NCBI RefSeq assembly: GCF_036046055.1 | Contig: NZ_CP107939.1 | Span: 7,564,001-7,628,000, forward strand | Reading direction: 5' to 3' | Length of the DNA: 64,000 nt | DNA from: Nocardia sp. NBC_00403 | GTDB taxonomy: Bacteria > Actinomycetota > Actinomycetes > Mycobacteriales > Mycobacteriaceae | Shown: one piece after another, positions 15,828-24,497 of the stretch | How the letters are laid out: each line of letters begins with the position of its first letter | Position numbering within the stretch: position 1 is the stretch's first letter | Translations under genes and position numbers: made by a program | The notes under the pieces: generated by a model | The model's database searches: none | What the model saw: the letters and a program-made list of their open reading frames with translations, nothing else | What the model was told of the DNA's origin: nothing

Positions 15828-17162
15828 TCAGGTTGCGGTCGCGGCTGTAGCGACGATGGGTAGTTCGCCGCTGTCGGCATCGGGGACTTCGGTGCCACGC
15901 AACGAGGTTCCTGCGGTTTCGCGCAGGTATGTCCAGGCCAACAGGCCGATCAGCGAGGCGCCGACCATGTATGCGGCGGGGAACAGCGACCAGCCGGTGG
16001 CCTCTATGGCAGCTTCGTTGACCAGCGGGGCAGTGCCGCCGAATACCGCGGTGGAGACGTTGTAGCCCAAGGCGAATCCCGCGTAGCGGACGTGGGTGGG
16101 GAAGATCGCGGGGAAGGTCGAGCTGATGGTCGAGAGCTGCGGCACGTACAGCAGACCGAGAACAATGAATCCCGCGATGGCCCAACCGGTTCCCTGTCCC
16201 ATGAGCCAGTACATCGGGAGGGCGAACACGGCGAGACCGACCAACGAGAACAGCCACATCGGGCGACGGCCGACGCTGTCGGACAATCGGCCGAAGAACG
16301 GCAACACCGCCATCATCACGAGCTGACCGATCAGCATCATCGCCGTAGTGGCCGACTCCCCCATGCCGATGGTGTGCTGCAGATAGGTGGGCTGGTAGGT
16401 CAGCAGCGTGTAATTCACCACGTTGAGGGCGACGACGAGTCCCGCCAGGGTGAGCACCTCGCGCCGATAGGTGGTCACCAACTCGCGCAGGCCGCCCTTG
16501 GGGTGCGACTGCTCGGCGACCTCGGTGAACACCGGGGATTCGTCCAGGTGCGAGCGCAGATACCAGCCGATCAGGCCGAGCGGCACCGCGAGCAGGAACG
16601 GCACGCGCCAGCCCCAGTCGTGCATCGCATCCGAGCCGAGCACGAGCTGACAGGCCAGCACCACCGCGGAGCCGCCGACGAACCCGCCGAGGGTACCGAA
16701 CTCCAGGAAGCTACCGAAGAAGCCCCGCCTCTTGTCGGTGCACGTTTCGGCCAGATACGTTGCCGCGCCGCCGTATTCGCCGCCGGTGGAGAAGCCCTGC
16801 ACGACGCGCAGCGCGATGAGCAGGACCGGCGCAAACCAACCGACCTGCGCGTGCGTCGGCAGCAGGCCGATGGCGCCGGTCGCGGCAGCCATCAACAGAA
16901 TGGTGGTGGCCAGCACCGCTTTTCGGCCGAGCCGGTCACCGAGCGGGCCCCAGACCATACCGCCCAGCGGACGCAGCACGAACGACACGGCGAATCCGAG
17001 CATGGTTCCCAGCGTGCCGAGGTCGCCGGGGAAGAACGCGTCGGTGAGATAGGTGGCCGTCGCGGCGTACACGCCGTAGTCGAACCATTCGGTGGCATTG
17101 CCCATGGCAGAGGCGGCGACGGAACGCCGTAACGGTACCGCCTCCGTTGCGCGATCGGTCAT
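15828..17162 (-). CDS. MHS-family MFS transporter (ProP/KgtP-like), 444 aa
   Basis: Metabolite:proton symporter. The MHS signature is present: GNATEWFDYGVYAATATYLT in helix 1, FAVSFVLRPLGGMVWGPLGD then RLGRKAVL between helices 2 and 3, and VVQGFSTGGEYGGAATYLAE in helix 4. Relatives carry proline/betaine, citrate, alpha-ketoglutarate or shikimate; the substrate here cannot be read. Start set at ATG 17162 because GAGGAGG lies 8 bases upstream; the frame is open to 17348 but that part is not coding in character. Twelve membrane segments can be counted. Confidence 0.88.
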   Translation of the reverse strand: MTDRATEAVPLRRSVAASAMGNATEWFDYGVYAATATYLTDAFFPGDLGTLGTMLGFAVSFVLRPLGGMVWGPLGDRLGRKAVLATTILLMAAATGAIGLLPTHAQVGWFAPVLLIALRVVQGFSTGGEYGGAATYLAETCTDKRRGFFGSFLEFGTLGGFVGGSAVVLACQLVLGSDAMHDWGWRVPFLLAVPLGLIGWYLRSHLDESPVFTEVAEQSHPKGGLRELVTTYRREVLTLAGLVVALNVVNYTLLTYQPTYLQHTIGMGESATTAMMLIGQLVMMAVLPFFGRLSDSVGRRPMWLFSLVGLAVFALPMYWLMGQGTGWAIAGFIVLGLLYVPQLSTISSTFPAIFPTHVRYAGFALGYNVSTAVFGGTAPLVNEAAIEATGWSLFPAAYMVGASLIGLLAWTYLRETAGTSLRGTEVPDADSGELPIVATAATAT

Positions 17163-17347
17163 GTACGCCTCCTCTCCCGCCATCCCAGCGGACATCATTT
17201 CGTGACAGCCCACTCCGAATTTCAGAGTTTCAGCACGAAACCAACCGATACCCGCGTTTCCCGGAGGGCAAACCCGACCCCGCCGTGACCACCCGCCGAC
17301 ATGGCCGTTGCGACCTGCGCAAACAACGCCCATTGTGAGCGTCGTCA

Positions 17348-18814
17348 CTATGACATGAATCGGGTCTCAGCTGCGCGGACACCTGATGGCAATCGAGACC
17401 GGCCACCGAGGGGCCGGGCCGGGGCCGCCACGCGGGCTACCGCGATCGCGAACGCCAGCACCGACAACCACCCGAACCAGTCGCCGAACCGCACGTAGAT
17501 CGTGGAGCCGGAGTCCAGCGGAATCGACGCCGCCACCGAGCGCGTGATCGTGACATCCGTTTCCGCTGACGCGAGAACGTGACCGCGCGAATCGCTGGCG
17601 ACCAATGCACCGAGTTGCGGCGCCCGTGCGATGCCGACGCCCGATTCGATGCCGCGGATCACCGCCATCCGACTGTGCAGCCAGTGGTCGTCGGTGAAGT
17701 CGAGCGCAGGCACCAGCAGCAAGGTGGCGCCCCGCCGCCGGTTCTCACGGACAAGGGATGGTCGATCCAGGTCGAAACACACTGCAAGTGCCCATGGTTC
17801 GCCGGGCACGCGCTGCCACTGGGTGCCCGGTCGCAGCTCGTCCTCCAGTCCGCGGATCAGGTAATGCTTGGCGTAGACGACACCGGACGGATAGTCGATC
17901 GCGGCGTTGACACTGGTGCCATCGGTGGTGAGGATCAATCCCGCGACGACGTGGATATTGCGACGAATGGCGACATCCGTCAGCGGGCCGGACAGCAGCG
18001 GCAGCGTCGATTCATCAGCACGCCAAGCCTTTTCGGGGAACACCACCGCTTGCACACCTTGATCGGCGAGCCGTTCGATCTCGATGACCGCGCGCGCCAC
18101 CATGTCCCGGCCGTCCGGCGAGTCCACCGCGATGTAGTCCGGCGGCTGGGACAGGGCGACAAGACCGACTCGCACCTGGTCACGCTCCGGTGCAACGGCC
18201 AGATGCCAGCACCCGAATACGGCGACCGCGACGAGCACCACGGCGCTCGCACCGGCAGCGCGGAGTCGCTGCGCGTGCGTCACCGCGGGCGCGACGAGCA
18301 CCGCGATGGTCGCGGGGACGAGCAGGATCAGGAACGTGATGCCCCACGGTCCGGTCAGCGCCGCCGATTGGACCAGCGGCAGCACGTCGGCCTGGGTGTA
18401 GGCGATGCTCCACCACGCACCGAACGGCCCGGTGAGCGCGAGTAGGAACTCGAAGCTCACCCAGCCCGCGGGCAGCGCAAGCAGCGCGAGGCCAGGACGG
18501 CCGCGTAGCAGCAACGCACGCATGATGACCACCACTGCGCCGGATACACCGGCGGTGGCAACCAGGAGCAGCACCGTGACCGAAACCGGCTGCTCCAAGG
18601 TCTCGGTGAAGTAGGGCCACAGCTGCAGTCCGCCACCCAGCCATGACAGGGCACCCGCGAGAAACGCCGCGACGACCGATACTCGCGCAGCGAGCAGCAG
18701 CACCGGCAGCGGCGCGAGAAATACCAAGCCGGGCAACGGATGTAGGCCGGTGCCGTAGCGCCACAGCACCGCGGACAACAGGACCGCCGCGGCCTGGGTC
18801 AGGAAACACTTCAT
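17348..18814 (-). CDS. lnt: Apolipoprotein N-acyltransferase-like protein (Lnt), 488 aa
   Basis: Transfers an acyl chain to the N-terminal cysteine of lipoproteins at the outer face of the cytoplasmic membrane. About six N-terminal helices (residues 1-200) precede a nitrilase-type domain (about 215-450). The expected Glu-Lys-Cys triad appears as VVFPEKAWRAD, VVYAKHYLIRG and LAVCFDLDRPSL, and one last helix (WFGWLSVLAFAIAVARVAA) follows. Length matches the family. ATG at 18814 with GGAGTT upstream. Mycolic-acid actinobacteria often have more than one Lnt homologue, so this need not be the main one. Confidence 0.8.
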   Translation of the reverse strand: MKCFLTQAAAVLLSAVLWRYGTGLHPLPGLVFLAPLPVLLLAARVSVVAAFLAGALSWLGGGLQLWPYFTETLEQPVSVTVLLLVATAGVSGAVVVIMRALLLRGRPGLALLALPAGWVSFEFLLALTGPFGAWWSIAYTQADVLPLVQSAALTGPWGITFLILLVPATIAVLVAPAVTHAQRLRAAGASAVVLVAVAVFGCWHLAVAPERDQVRVGLVALSQPPDYIAVDSPDGRDMVARAVIEIERLADQGVQAVVFPEKAWRADESTLPLLSGPLTDVAIRRNIHVVAGLILTTDGTSVNAAIDYPSGVVYAKHYLIRGLEDELRPGTQWQRVPGEPWALAVCFDLDRPSLVRENRRRGATLLLVPALDFTDDHWLHSRMAVIRGIESGVGIARAPQLGALVASDSRGHVLASAETDVTITRSVAASIPLDSGSTIYVRFGDWFGWLSVLAFAIAVARVAAPARPLGGRSRLPSGVRAAETRFMS

Positions 18815-18904
18815 CGAGGAACTCCACGGATCGTTGATCGGTTGCGATCCGATGCTCCTCGCGACGACCGGACCACCGCATCGCCGAGACGAGCGGTTTC
18901 CGGC

Positions 18905-19564
18905 TCACTCTGGGGTGCGACCAGGGATGACCAGGCCCGCCTCATAGGCGAAAACCACGGCCTGCACGCGGTCGCGCAACCGCAACTTCGTCAGCACCGA
19001 ACTGACATGGGTCTTCACCGTGTGCTCGCTGACCACAAGCGCCGCGGCGAGTTCGGCATTGGACAACCCCGTGGCGAGCCGGCGCAAAATCTCGCGTTCG
19101 CGTTCGGTCAGGTCGTCGAGCTGTCTGACCAGCCCAGGGCGGGAATGGCCGCGGTGGACGAGATCGGCGATGAGTCGGCGGGTGACGGTGGGTGCGAGCA
19201 ACGCCTCTCCCGCGGCGACCACACGAACGGCTTCGACCAATTCCTCGCGGCGCACGTCCTTGAGCAGAAAGCCGCTCGCACCGGCACGCAGCGCATCGTA
19301 GACGTATTCGTCGAGGTCGAACATGGTCAGCACCAACACTTTCGCGTCGGTCTCCGCGCAGATGCGCCGGGTCGCGCCGACTCCGTCCAGGCGCGGCATC
19401 CGCACGTCCATTACCACGACGTCCGGCGCCAAAGCGATGGTCTGCTCGATTGCCTCCAGCCCGTCGGCGGCCTCACCGACCACGGTGATGTCGGGCTGGG
19501 CGTCGAGGATCAGTCGGAAGCCGGCACGGAAGAGGTCCTGATCGTCGACAACGAGCACCCGCAT
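18905..19564 (-). CDS. NarL/LuxR-family response regulator, 219 aa
   Basis: Receiver domain MRVLVVDDQDLFRAGFRLIL with the phospho-acceptor Asp in DVVVMDVRMPRLDGVGATRR (near residue 54) and switch Lys in GFLLKDVRREELVEAV. A C-terminal LuxR helix-turn-helix follows (LTEREREILRRLATGLSNAE, then LAAALVVSEHTVKTHVSSVL). ATG 19564 was chosen: AGGAG is 8 bases upstream and the kinase stop is 3 bases upstream. It forms a two-component system with the kinase at 19567. The output could include the Lnt-like gene downstream in the same direction; that is inference. Confidence 0.93.
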   Translation of the reverse strand: MRVLVVDDQDLFRAGFRLILDAQPDITVVGEAADGLEAIEQTIALAPDVVVMDVRMPRLDGVGATRRICAETDAKVLVLTMFDLDEYVYDALRAGASGFLLKDVRREELVEAVRVVAAGEALLAPTVTRRLIADLVHRGHSRPGLVRQLDDLTEREREILRRLATGLSNAELAAALVVSEHTVKTHVSSVLTKLRLRDRVQAVVFAYEAGLVIPGRTPE

Positions 19565-19566
19565 GC

Positions 19567-20754
19567 TCAACGCTCCTGTGCGATGGGTAGTTCGGCGGCC
19601 ACATCGAAGCCGCTGCCCGACGGTCCGTAGTCCAGTCTTCCACCGAAGCCGGTGACGCGCTCGCGCATACCGAGCAGGCCGTGCCCGTTCGTTCCAGGGC
19701 CCTTCCCACTCGGCCCGTCCGTGTCCGCATCACCCCTGCCGTCATCGGACACCCGGACCGTCAATCGATCCTCCGACCACCGCAGCGACACCCGCACGCA
19801 GGTGGCGTGCGCGTGCTTCCTGGTGTTCGTCAACGCCTCCTGAACCACCCGATACGCGGTGACCGCGACCTCGCCGGACACCGAACGGCGTGGCCCGTAT
19901 TCCTCGAAAGAGGCGGCGAGCCCACTGCGCCGCGATATCTCGACCAGGTCGGCTATCGCATCGATGCCCGGTTGATGCGGCAGGTCGACCGCCTGGCCGC
20001 GCAATGCGCCGAGACTGTGCCGAAGTTGTTGTACCGCTTCGCGGCCCGTATCGGCGATGCCGGCGAAGGTCGCGTCGGCCCGTGCCGGATCGACCCTGGT
20101 CAGCAGCGGCCCTGTCTCGGCTTGCACGATCATCAGTCCGACCGAATGCGCGACGATGTCGTGCATATCGCGCGCTATCCGCAACCGTTCCCGGTCCACC
20201 GCGGCGACCCGCTCCTCGTCGAGCCGACGCGCGCGCTCCTGCAGCATCTCGATCTGCGCGCGCCTGGCCCGCACTCCGGTGCCCAGCGCCCACGCGGTGG
20301 CAAAGGACATGGCGGCGTAGCCATAGGAGTCAGGGCTCTCATTGGGGACGACCAGCGAGAAAAGGACGCCGACGCTCACGCCGACCAGTGCCGCGCGCCG
20401 TAGCCCGGTCGGACTGTAGGCGGCAATCGTGTACGCGCAGACGATGGTGCCGTAGGGCAGCGTCGGCATGGCGTGCAGGCACGCGAGCACGGTGATGGCC
20501 GGACCGACGACGAGCAGCACCAGAATGGGCGCGCGCCGACGCCACAGGACAGGGGCGGAGGCCAGCACCGAGAAGCCGACGATCCACCATGAGGCACCGT
20601 CGACCACGGCAGGCCCCACGGAGGCGATCGTCACCGCGGCGGCGATGACGGCATCGAGCAGACCCGGCGGGAAAGCCCGGACCCACTCGGTCACCCGCCG
20701 TGCCACCGTGTCGGTGGCACCGACCGCGCTCGAGACCGCACTCCGAATATCCAT
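19567..20754 (-). CDS. Sensor histidine kinase, HisKA_3 type, 395 aa
   Basis: The N-terminal sensor part has several membrane segments (LLDAVIAAAVTIASVGPAVV, WIVGFSVLASAPVLW, TIVCAYTIAAYSPTG). Then comes the HisKA_3 dimerisation region with the phospho-His in RIARDMHDIVAHSVGLMIVQ and a GHKL ATPase domain (VVQEALTNTRKHAHATCV as N box, GHGLLGMRERVTGFGGRLDY as G box). Typical of the NarL-type kinases that signal through the partner regulator immediately downstream. No ligand-binding domain is visible, so the signal is probably at the membrane. ATG at 20754. Confidence 0.92.
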   Translation of the reverse strand: MDIRSAVSSAVGATDTVARRVTEWVRAFPPGLLDAVIAAAVTIASVGPAVVDGASWWIVGFSVLASAPVLWRRRAPILVLLVVGPAITVLACLHAMPTLPYGTIVCAYTIAAYSPTGLRRAALVGVSVGVLFSLVVPNESPDSYGYAAMSFATAWALGTGVRARRAQIEMLQERARRLDEERVAAVDRERLRIARDMHDIVAHSVGLMIVQAETGPLLTRVDPARADATFAGIADTGREAVQQLRHSLGALRGQAVDLPHQPGIDAIADLVEISRRSGLAASFEEYGPRRSVSGEVAVTAYRVVQEALTNTRKHAHATCVRVSLRWSEDRLTVRVSDDGRGDADTDGPSGKGPGTNGHGLLGMRERVTGFGGRLDYGPSGSGFDVAAELPIAQER

Positions 20755-20838
20755 AGCGATCCAGTGTCTCCCGAGCGCCCCACGAGCGCCTCGGTCGTCC
20801 GGGTGATCCGACCCTCACCGGGACGGGTGAGCGCCGAG

Positions 20839-21495
20839 CTAGTCCGAATCGTCGCCCGGCTTCGTTCCCCAGCCCTGGCTGGTGAAGCCATAGAAGATGG
20901 CGACGACGAGGTAGAGGATCAGTGCGGCCACCGGCTGGATGAGGCCCACGCCGATGCAGATCGCGTAGGTCACGATGCCCGGGTAGGCACGCACGCTTTC
21001 ACGCCGGGCGAATGCGGAATCGAAGCCGGGTTCGAACAGTTCGGGCCTGCTCACCAGCCGCCACCACAACGGCGCCCACGGCACTGTGATCATGACGCCT
21101 GCGATGCCGTACAACGCCGCGGCGGCCTTGGCGTCGCTGCCTGCGCCGTGTACGGCATGCTCCGCGAGAACCATGGTGGGGAACGGCAACACGGAGATGC
21201 CGAGCAGCAGCATCAGATTCCACCAGCGCAGCACGTGGTCGACATGGCGCAACCTGCTGAAGAACGCATGATGGTTCATCCAGAGCACGCCGATCGTCAG
21301 GAACGACGCCAGATAGGCCACGTACGAAGGCCAGAGATGGCCGAGCGCACCGAGCAGATGCCCCGGTTCGTACTCGGGCAGTTTGATCTCCAGAATCAGC
21401 AGCGTGATCGCGATCGCCATCACGCCGTCACTGAAGGCTTCTATTCGGGTGGTACTCGACAGCTGCCCACCTGGGACCAGCTCCTCATCATCCAT
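20839..21495 (-). CDS. TMEM175-family (DUF1211) potassium channel-like protein, 218 aa
   Basis: The family hallmark FSD motif is present at the start of helix 1 (RIEAFSDGVMAIAITLLILE), followed by five further hydrophobic helices (SYVAYLASFLTIGVLWMNHH, LMLLLGISVLPFPTMVLAEH, GVMITVPWAPLWW, TYAICIGVGLIQPVAALILY). Bacterial members are tetrameric K+-permeable channels with one six-helix repeat per subunit, which fits this length. ATG start at 21495. Stands alone between the two-component system and the TetR gene. Confidence 0.88.
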   Translation of the reverse strand: MDDEELVPGGQLSSTTRIEAFSDGVMAIAITLLILEIKLPEYEPGHLLGALGHLWPSYVAYLASFLTIGVLWMNHHAFFSRLRHVDHVLRWWNLMLLLGISVLPFPTMVLAEHAVHGAGSDAKAAAALYGIAGVMITVPWAPLWWRLVSRPELFEPGFDSAFARRESVRAYPGIVTYAICIGVGLIQPVAALILYLVVAIFYGFTSQGWGTKPGDDSD

Positions 21496-21529
21496 TGGCG
21501 CAGCGTAACCCCTTGGCAGTCACGAATTT

Positions 21530-22117
21530 TCAGCGTTGCGCGAACATCGCGGCAAGGCCGGTGGTGACCTCGCACGCCAAGGCGGAGTCCACCGGCGCAT
21601 GCCCGCTCAGTAGCCGATACCACATTGCGCCGAAGGCGAAATCGACGACGAGGTCCAGCGGCGCCGTCGCAACGAGTTCGCCGGAATCGATGCCACGCTG
21701 CAGTACCGCGCGCAGCGCCATGCGACGCGGTCCGATCACGGTGTCCTGCAATCGTTTCGACAGCACGGGATCGCGTTGCGCGTCGGCCATCAGTCCGACG
21801 AGCGCCTGTCCGGTGGTCTTGCGCGCGAGCTCGTAGGTGGTCCTCAGCAGCCGTTCGATATCACCGAGCACATCGGTGGATTCGACCGGGACCAGCGCCG
21901 CCTCGTGCTCACGTGCGAGGTCGACCAGTGCCTCCATGAGAATCGAGGCCTTGTCGGGCCACCAGCGGTACACGGTCTGCCGCCCGGCGCCTGCGGCATC
22001 GGCGATCGCTTTGATGGTCAGCTCCTGGTAGCCGTCGCGCTCGCACAGCTCGAGTGCGGCATGCAGGATCGCGCGCCTGGCTTCCTCGCTTCGGGGGCGT
22101 CCTCGGGTTCCTGTCAT
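21530..22117 (-). CDS. TetR/AcrR-family repressor, 195 aa
   Basis: The N-terminal domain MTGTRGRPRSEEARRAILHA with helix-turn-helix LTIKAIADAAGAGRQTVYRW and WPDKASILMEALVDL after it is clear. The C-terminal ligand domain (TGQALVGLMADAQRDPVLSK) is of the TetR_C type seen with oxidoreductase-linked repressors. Start ATG 22117. It is divergent from an SDR gene, and an inverted repeat overlaps the SDR promoter in the 73-bp gap, so it very likely represses that gene and itself. Confidence 0.93.
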   Translation of the reverse strand: MTGTRGRPRSEEARRAILHAALELCERDGYQELTIKAIADAAGAGRQTVYRWWPDKASILMEALVDLAREHEAALVPVESTDVLGDIERLLRTTYELARKTTGQALVGLMADAQRDPVLSKRLQDTVIGPRRMALRAVLQRGIDSGELVATAPLDLVVDFAFGAMWYRLLSGHAPVDSALACEVTTGLAAMFAQR

Positions 22118-22126
22118 GCGGATCAC

Positions 22127-22163
22127 TTTACAAGACACCGTGCCTCGTTTATATTTCGAGACA
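22127..22163 (+). promoter_or_regulatory. SDR promoter with overlapping TetR-type operator
   Basis: TTTACA (22127-22132), 17-bp spacer, TATATT (22150-22155). An inverted repeat TGCCTCG (22141-22147) N9 CGAGACA (22157-22163), one mismatch, spans the -10 box. A bound repressor here would block RNA polymerase; the neighbouring TetR protein is the natural candidate. Confidence 0.65.
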
Positions 22164-22190
22164 CAGAGGTTCGTAATTCAGGAGGCTGTA

Positions 22191-22910
22191 ATGAGCAAGA
22201 AAGTCGTCATCGTCGGCGGAACTTCGGGCATCGGGCTGGCAACCGCACGCCGACTTCTGAAAGACGGCATGAACGTGGTCATCGCCGGACGAAACGAGGA
22301 ACGACTCGCCGCCGCACTGACCGAACTGGGCGCCGCAGCCACCGGGCAGCGGGTCGACGCCCGCGACGAGGCCGACCTCGCGCGCCTCTTCGCCGAGGTC
22401 GGGCCCATCGATCACCTGGTGGTGACGGTGACCGGCCCGTCGGGCACCACCCCGTTCCGCGACATCGACCGAGAGCAGCTGCAAGCGCACTACACCGGCA
22501 AACTGATGGCACACACCGCGACGGTGCAGGCCGCGCTCCCCCACCTGACCACGGGCGGCTCGGTCACCCTGGTGTCCGCGGCATCGGCCGGCGGGGCAAT
22601 GCCGGCCACCGCAGCACTGGCCGCCGTCAACGCGGGCGTCGAAGCCATGGTCCCGGTCCTTGCGGTCGAGCTGGCGCCGCTGCGCGTGAACGCCGTCTCA
22701 CCGGGCGTCATCGATACCGACTGGTGGAGCTTCCTGCCCGAGGACGCCCGCACCGGGGTCTTCGACTCCATCGCCGCCACCACCCCCGTCGGCCGGGTCG
22801 GCAGCGCCGACGACGTCGCCGACGCGATCGAATTCCTGGTCGGCAACACCTTCACCACCGGCATCGTGATTCGCGTCGACGGCGGCGCGCGCCTCGGCAC
22901 ACCGCGCTAG
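22191..22910 (+). CDS. Short-chain dehydrogenase/reductase, 239 aa
   Basis: Classical SDR Rossmann fold: KVVIVGGTSGIGLATARRLL (TGxxxGIG-type nucleotide motif), the acidic QRVDARDEADLARLF region, and LTTGGSVTLVSAASAGG. In place of the usual catalytic Tyr-x-x-x-Lys there is ATAALAAVNAGVEAMV, so Tyr and Lys are missing. Such divergent SDRs without the YxxxK motif may bind nucleotide without classic reduction, or use another residue. It ends DGGARLGTPR. ATG 22191 after AGGAGG. Under the TetR-type operator just upstream. Confidence 0.85.
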   Translation: MSKKVVIVGGTSGIGLATARRLLKDGMNVVIAGRNEERLAAALTELGAAATGQRVDARDEADLARLFAEVGPIDHLVVTVTGPSGTTPFRDIDREQLQAHYTGKLMAHTATVQAALPHLTTGGSVTLVSAASAGGAMPATAALAAVNAGVEAMVPVLAVELAPLRVNAVSPGVIDTDWWSFLPEDARTGVFDSIAATTPVGRVGSADDVADAIEFLVGNTFTTGIVIRVDGGARLGTPR

Positions 22911-22920
22911 GTCGGCCGGC

Positions 22921-22967
22921 GGGACATGGCTGCGGCAGATGTCGAATACGGCCCACAACCATGTCCC
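22921..22967. repeat. Intergenic hairpin element 2 (GGGACATG type)
   Basis: Arms GGGACATGG (22921-22929) and CCATGTCCC (22959-22967), 29-nt loop with a GTCGAATACGGCC segment, starting 10 bases after the SDR stop. Same core arms as the element at 15704 and related to that at 32430. No T tract follows, so it is not a canonical intrinsic terminator. Confidence 0.7.
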
Positions 22968-23006
22968 ACTCGCGGGAAGGCTGCTCATGCGGGTAGGAAT
23001 GGATGG

Positions 23007-23402
23007 GTGAGTGGTGACGAGATTGATCCCGAGTTGATCCAGTTGGCGACGAAGGTGTTCGATCTGGCCCGTCAGGGTGCGGTCGAAGCTCTCGGCGGGT
23101 ATGTGGATGCCGGGGTGCCGGTGAATCTCACCAATGATCGGGGCGACACGCTGCTGATGCTGGCCGCATATCACGGCCATCAGGAGGCTGTTGCGGCGTT
23201 GCTTGCGCGAGGAGCCGAGCCGGATCGTGCGAACGATAAGGGGCAGACTCCGTTGGCGGGGGCCGTTTTCAAAGGTGAAACCGAGATCGTGCGGGCCCTG
23301 CTCGCGGCGGGCGCGGATCCGGATGCCGGCACGCCATCGGCGCGGGCGGCGGCCACCATGTTCGGTAACACCGAACTGCTGGAGCTGTTCGGCGCATCCT
23401 GA
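23007..23402 (+). CDS. Ankyrin-repeat protein, 131 aa
   Basis: About three ankyrin repeats: RGDTLLMLAAYHGHQEAVAA, then LLARGAEPDRANDKGQTPLA, then GETEIVRALLAAGADPDAG, with a shorter last repeat ending GNTELLELFGAS. Start taken at GTG 23007 (VSGDEIDPELIQLATKVFDL), the usual start of this family of small actinobacterial ankyrin proteins; the frame is open to 22926 across hairpin element 2. Such proteins are protein-protein adaptors; the partner is unknown. Confidence 0.8.
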   Translation: MSGDEIDPELIQLATKVFDLARQGAVEALGGYVDAGVPVNLTNDRGDTLLMLAAYHGHQEAVAALLARGAEPDRANDKGQTPLAGAVFKGETEIVRALLAAGADPDAGTPSARAAATMFGNTELLELFGAS

Positions 23403-23424
23403 GCGCCGAACAGCACAGCGGGCG

Positions 23425-23589
23425 TTACTTCAGATCATCCGCGGGCAGATACGCGCCCGGGCCCGAACCATCGGAGCGACTGAAGACCGGGCGGAAATCC
23501 GCGCCGTCGGCCTCCGCGACGGGAGATGTCTCCGCCAGGACCGCGTCGTGACTGAACAGTCCGGGTGCTTGCCCGTCTTCCTGACTCAT
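23425..23589 (-). CDS. Small acidic protein, 54 aa
   Basis: The strong ribosome site GGAGGAGG 8 bases before ATG 23589 marks this as a real gene. It encodes MSQEDGQAPGLFSHDAVLAE followed by an acidic stretch (ADGADFRPVFSRSDG) and the C-terminus GPGAYLPADDLK. No membrane helix or known domain. It lies 116 bases downstream of the SDR of the polyamine cluster on the same strand and could be its last gene. Function unknown. Confidence 0.55.
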   Translation of the reverse strand: MSQEDGQAPGLFSHDAVLAETSPVAEADGADFRPVFSRSDGSGPGAYLPADDLK

Positions 23590-23699
23590 TCCTGGAGCCT
23601 CCTCCGATCGGCGGCAAATAGCGAATTATGCCGTCCACGAACAACGGTCGATCCACAACGACGCAGGTAGCTGCGCCGAAGGCGAACAGTACATGGCGC

Positions 23700-23717
23700 A
23701 CTCCGCTAGAGCGGAGT
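23700..23717. terminator. Palindrome overlapping the SDR stop codon
   Basis: ACTCCGCT-AG-AGCGGAGT, a perfect 8-bp stem that includes the stop codon of the gene ending at 23706. It could end or attenuate transcription before the small acidic gene; no T tract follows. Confidence 0.35.
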
Positions 23718-24470
23718 CACATAGGCGCCCGAGATGCCGCCGTCCACCAGGAACTGCGACGCGGTGATGAACGAGGCATCGTCGCTGGCCAGGAAGGCCA
23801 CGGCCGCGGCAATTTCCTCAGGTTCGGCAAATCGCCCCGTCGGGATGTGCACCAGGCGACGCGCGGCGCGCTCGGGGTCCTTGGCGAACAGCTCCTGCAG
23901 CAGCGGCGTGTTGACCGGGCCGGGACACAGCGCATTGACCCGAATCCCGTTGCGGGCGAACTGGACACCGAGCTCCCTGCTCATCGCCAGAACTCCGCCT
24001 TTGGAGGCGGTGTAGGAGATCTGCGAGGTCGCCGCGCCCATCACTGCGACGAACGACGCGGTGTTGATCACCGAACCCTTGCCGCGCTCCAGCATGTGGC
24101 CGATGGCGTACTTGCTGCACAGGTACACCGAGGTCAGATTCACCTCCTGCACCCGCCGCCACGCCTCGATGCCGGTGGTGAGGATGGAGTCGTCCTCCGG
24201 CGGTGAAATTCCCGCATTGTTGAAGGCGATATCGAGGCCGCCGTAGGTGTCGAACGCGGTCTGGAACAACGACTCGACCTGGGCCTCGTCGGTGACGTCG
24301 GCCTTCACGTAGAGTCCGTCGACCGCCGCGGCCGCGGCCTCACCCGCGGTGGCGTCGATATCGGCGACGACAACCTTGGCGCCCTCCGCGGCAAAGCGGC
24401 GGACCGTGGCGAGGCCGATCCCGCTACCGCCGCCCGTAACGACGGCGACTCGATCTTGTAAGCGCTGCAA
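23706..24470 (-). CDS. SDR-family oxidoreductase of the polyamine cluster, 254 aa
   Basis: Complete classical SDR: VAVVTGGGSGIGLATVRRFA (nucleotide motif), DIAFNNAGISPPEDD (NNAG), the catalytic Ser-Tyr-Lys as VINTASFVAVMG and SYTASKGGVLAMS, and ASQFLVDGGISGAYVTPL at the end. The start is a TTG at 24470 (LQRLQDRVAVVTG) with GAGGAG 6 bases upstream. It follows the aldehyde dehydrogenase by 27 bases. SDRs of this type accompany gamma-glutamylpolyamine operons in several actinomycetes; the reaction here is unknown. Confidence 0.88.
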   Translation of the reverse strand: MQRLQDRVAVVTGGGSGIGLATVRRFAAEGAKVVVADIDATAGEAAAAAVDGLYVKADVTDEAQVESLFQTAFDTYGGLDIAFNNAGISPPEDDSILTTGIEAWRRVQEVNLTSVYLCSKYAIGHMLERGKGSVINTASFVAVMGAATSQISYTASKGGVLAMSRELGVQFARNGIRVNALCPGPVNTPLLQELFAKDPERAARRLVHIPTGRFAEPEEIAAAVAFLASDDASFITASQFLVDGGISGAYVTPL

Positions 24471-24497
24471 CGTGTCTCCTCTTCGACGTGTGCTGAC

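Noticed and set aside
16092..17132. 346-aa plus-strand frame
   Set aside because: Antisense to the MHS transporter, charged low-complexity translation.
23425..23589. Small acidic gene as a second RiPP precursor
   Set aside because: No maturase nearby and no leader/core pattern; it sits with polyamine genes.
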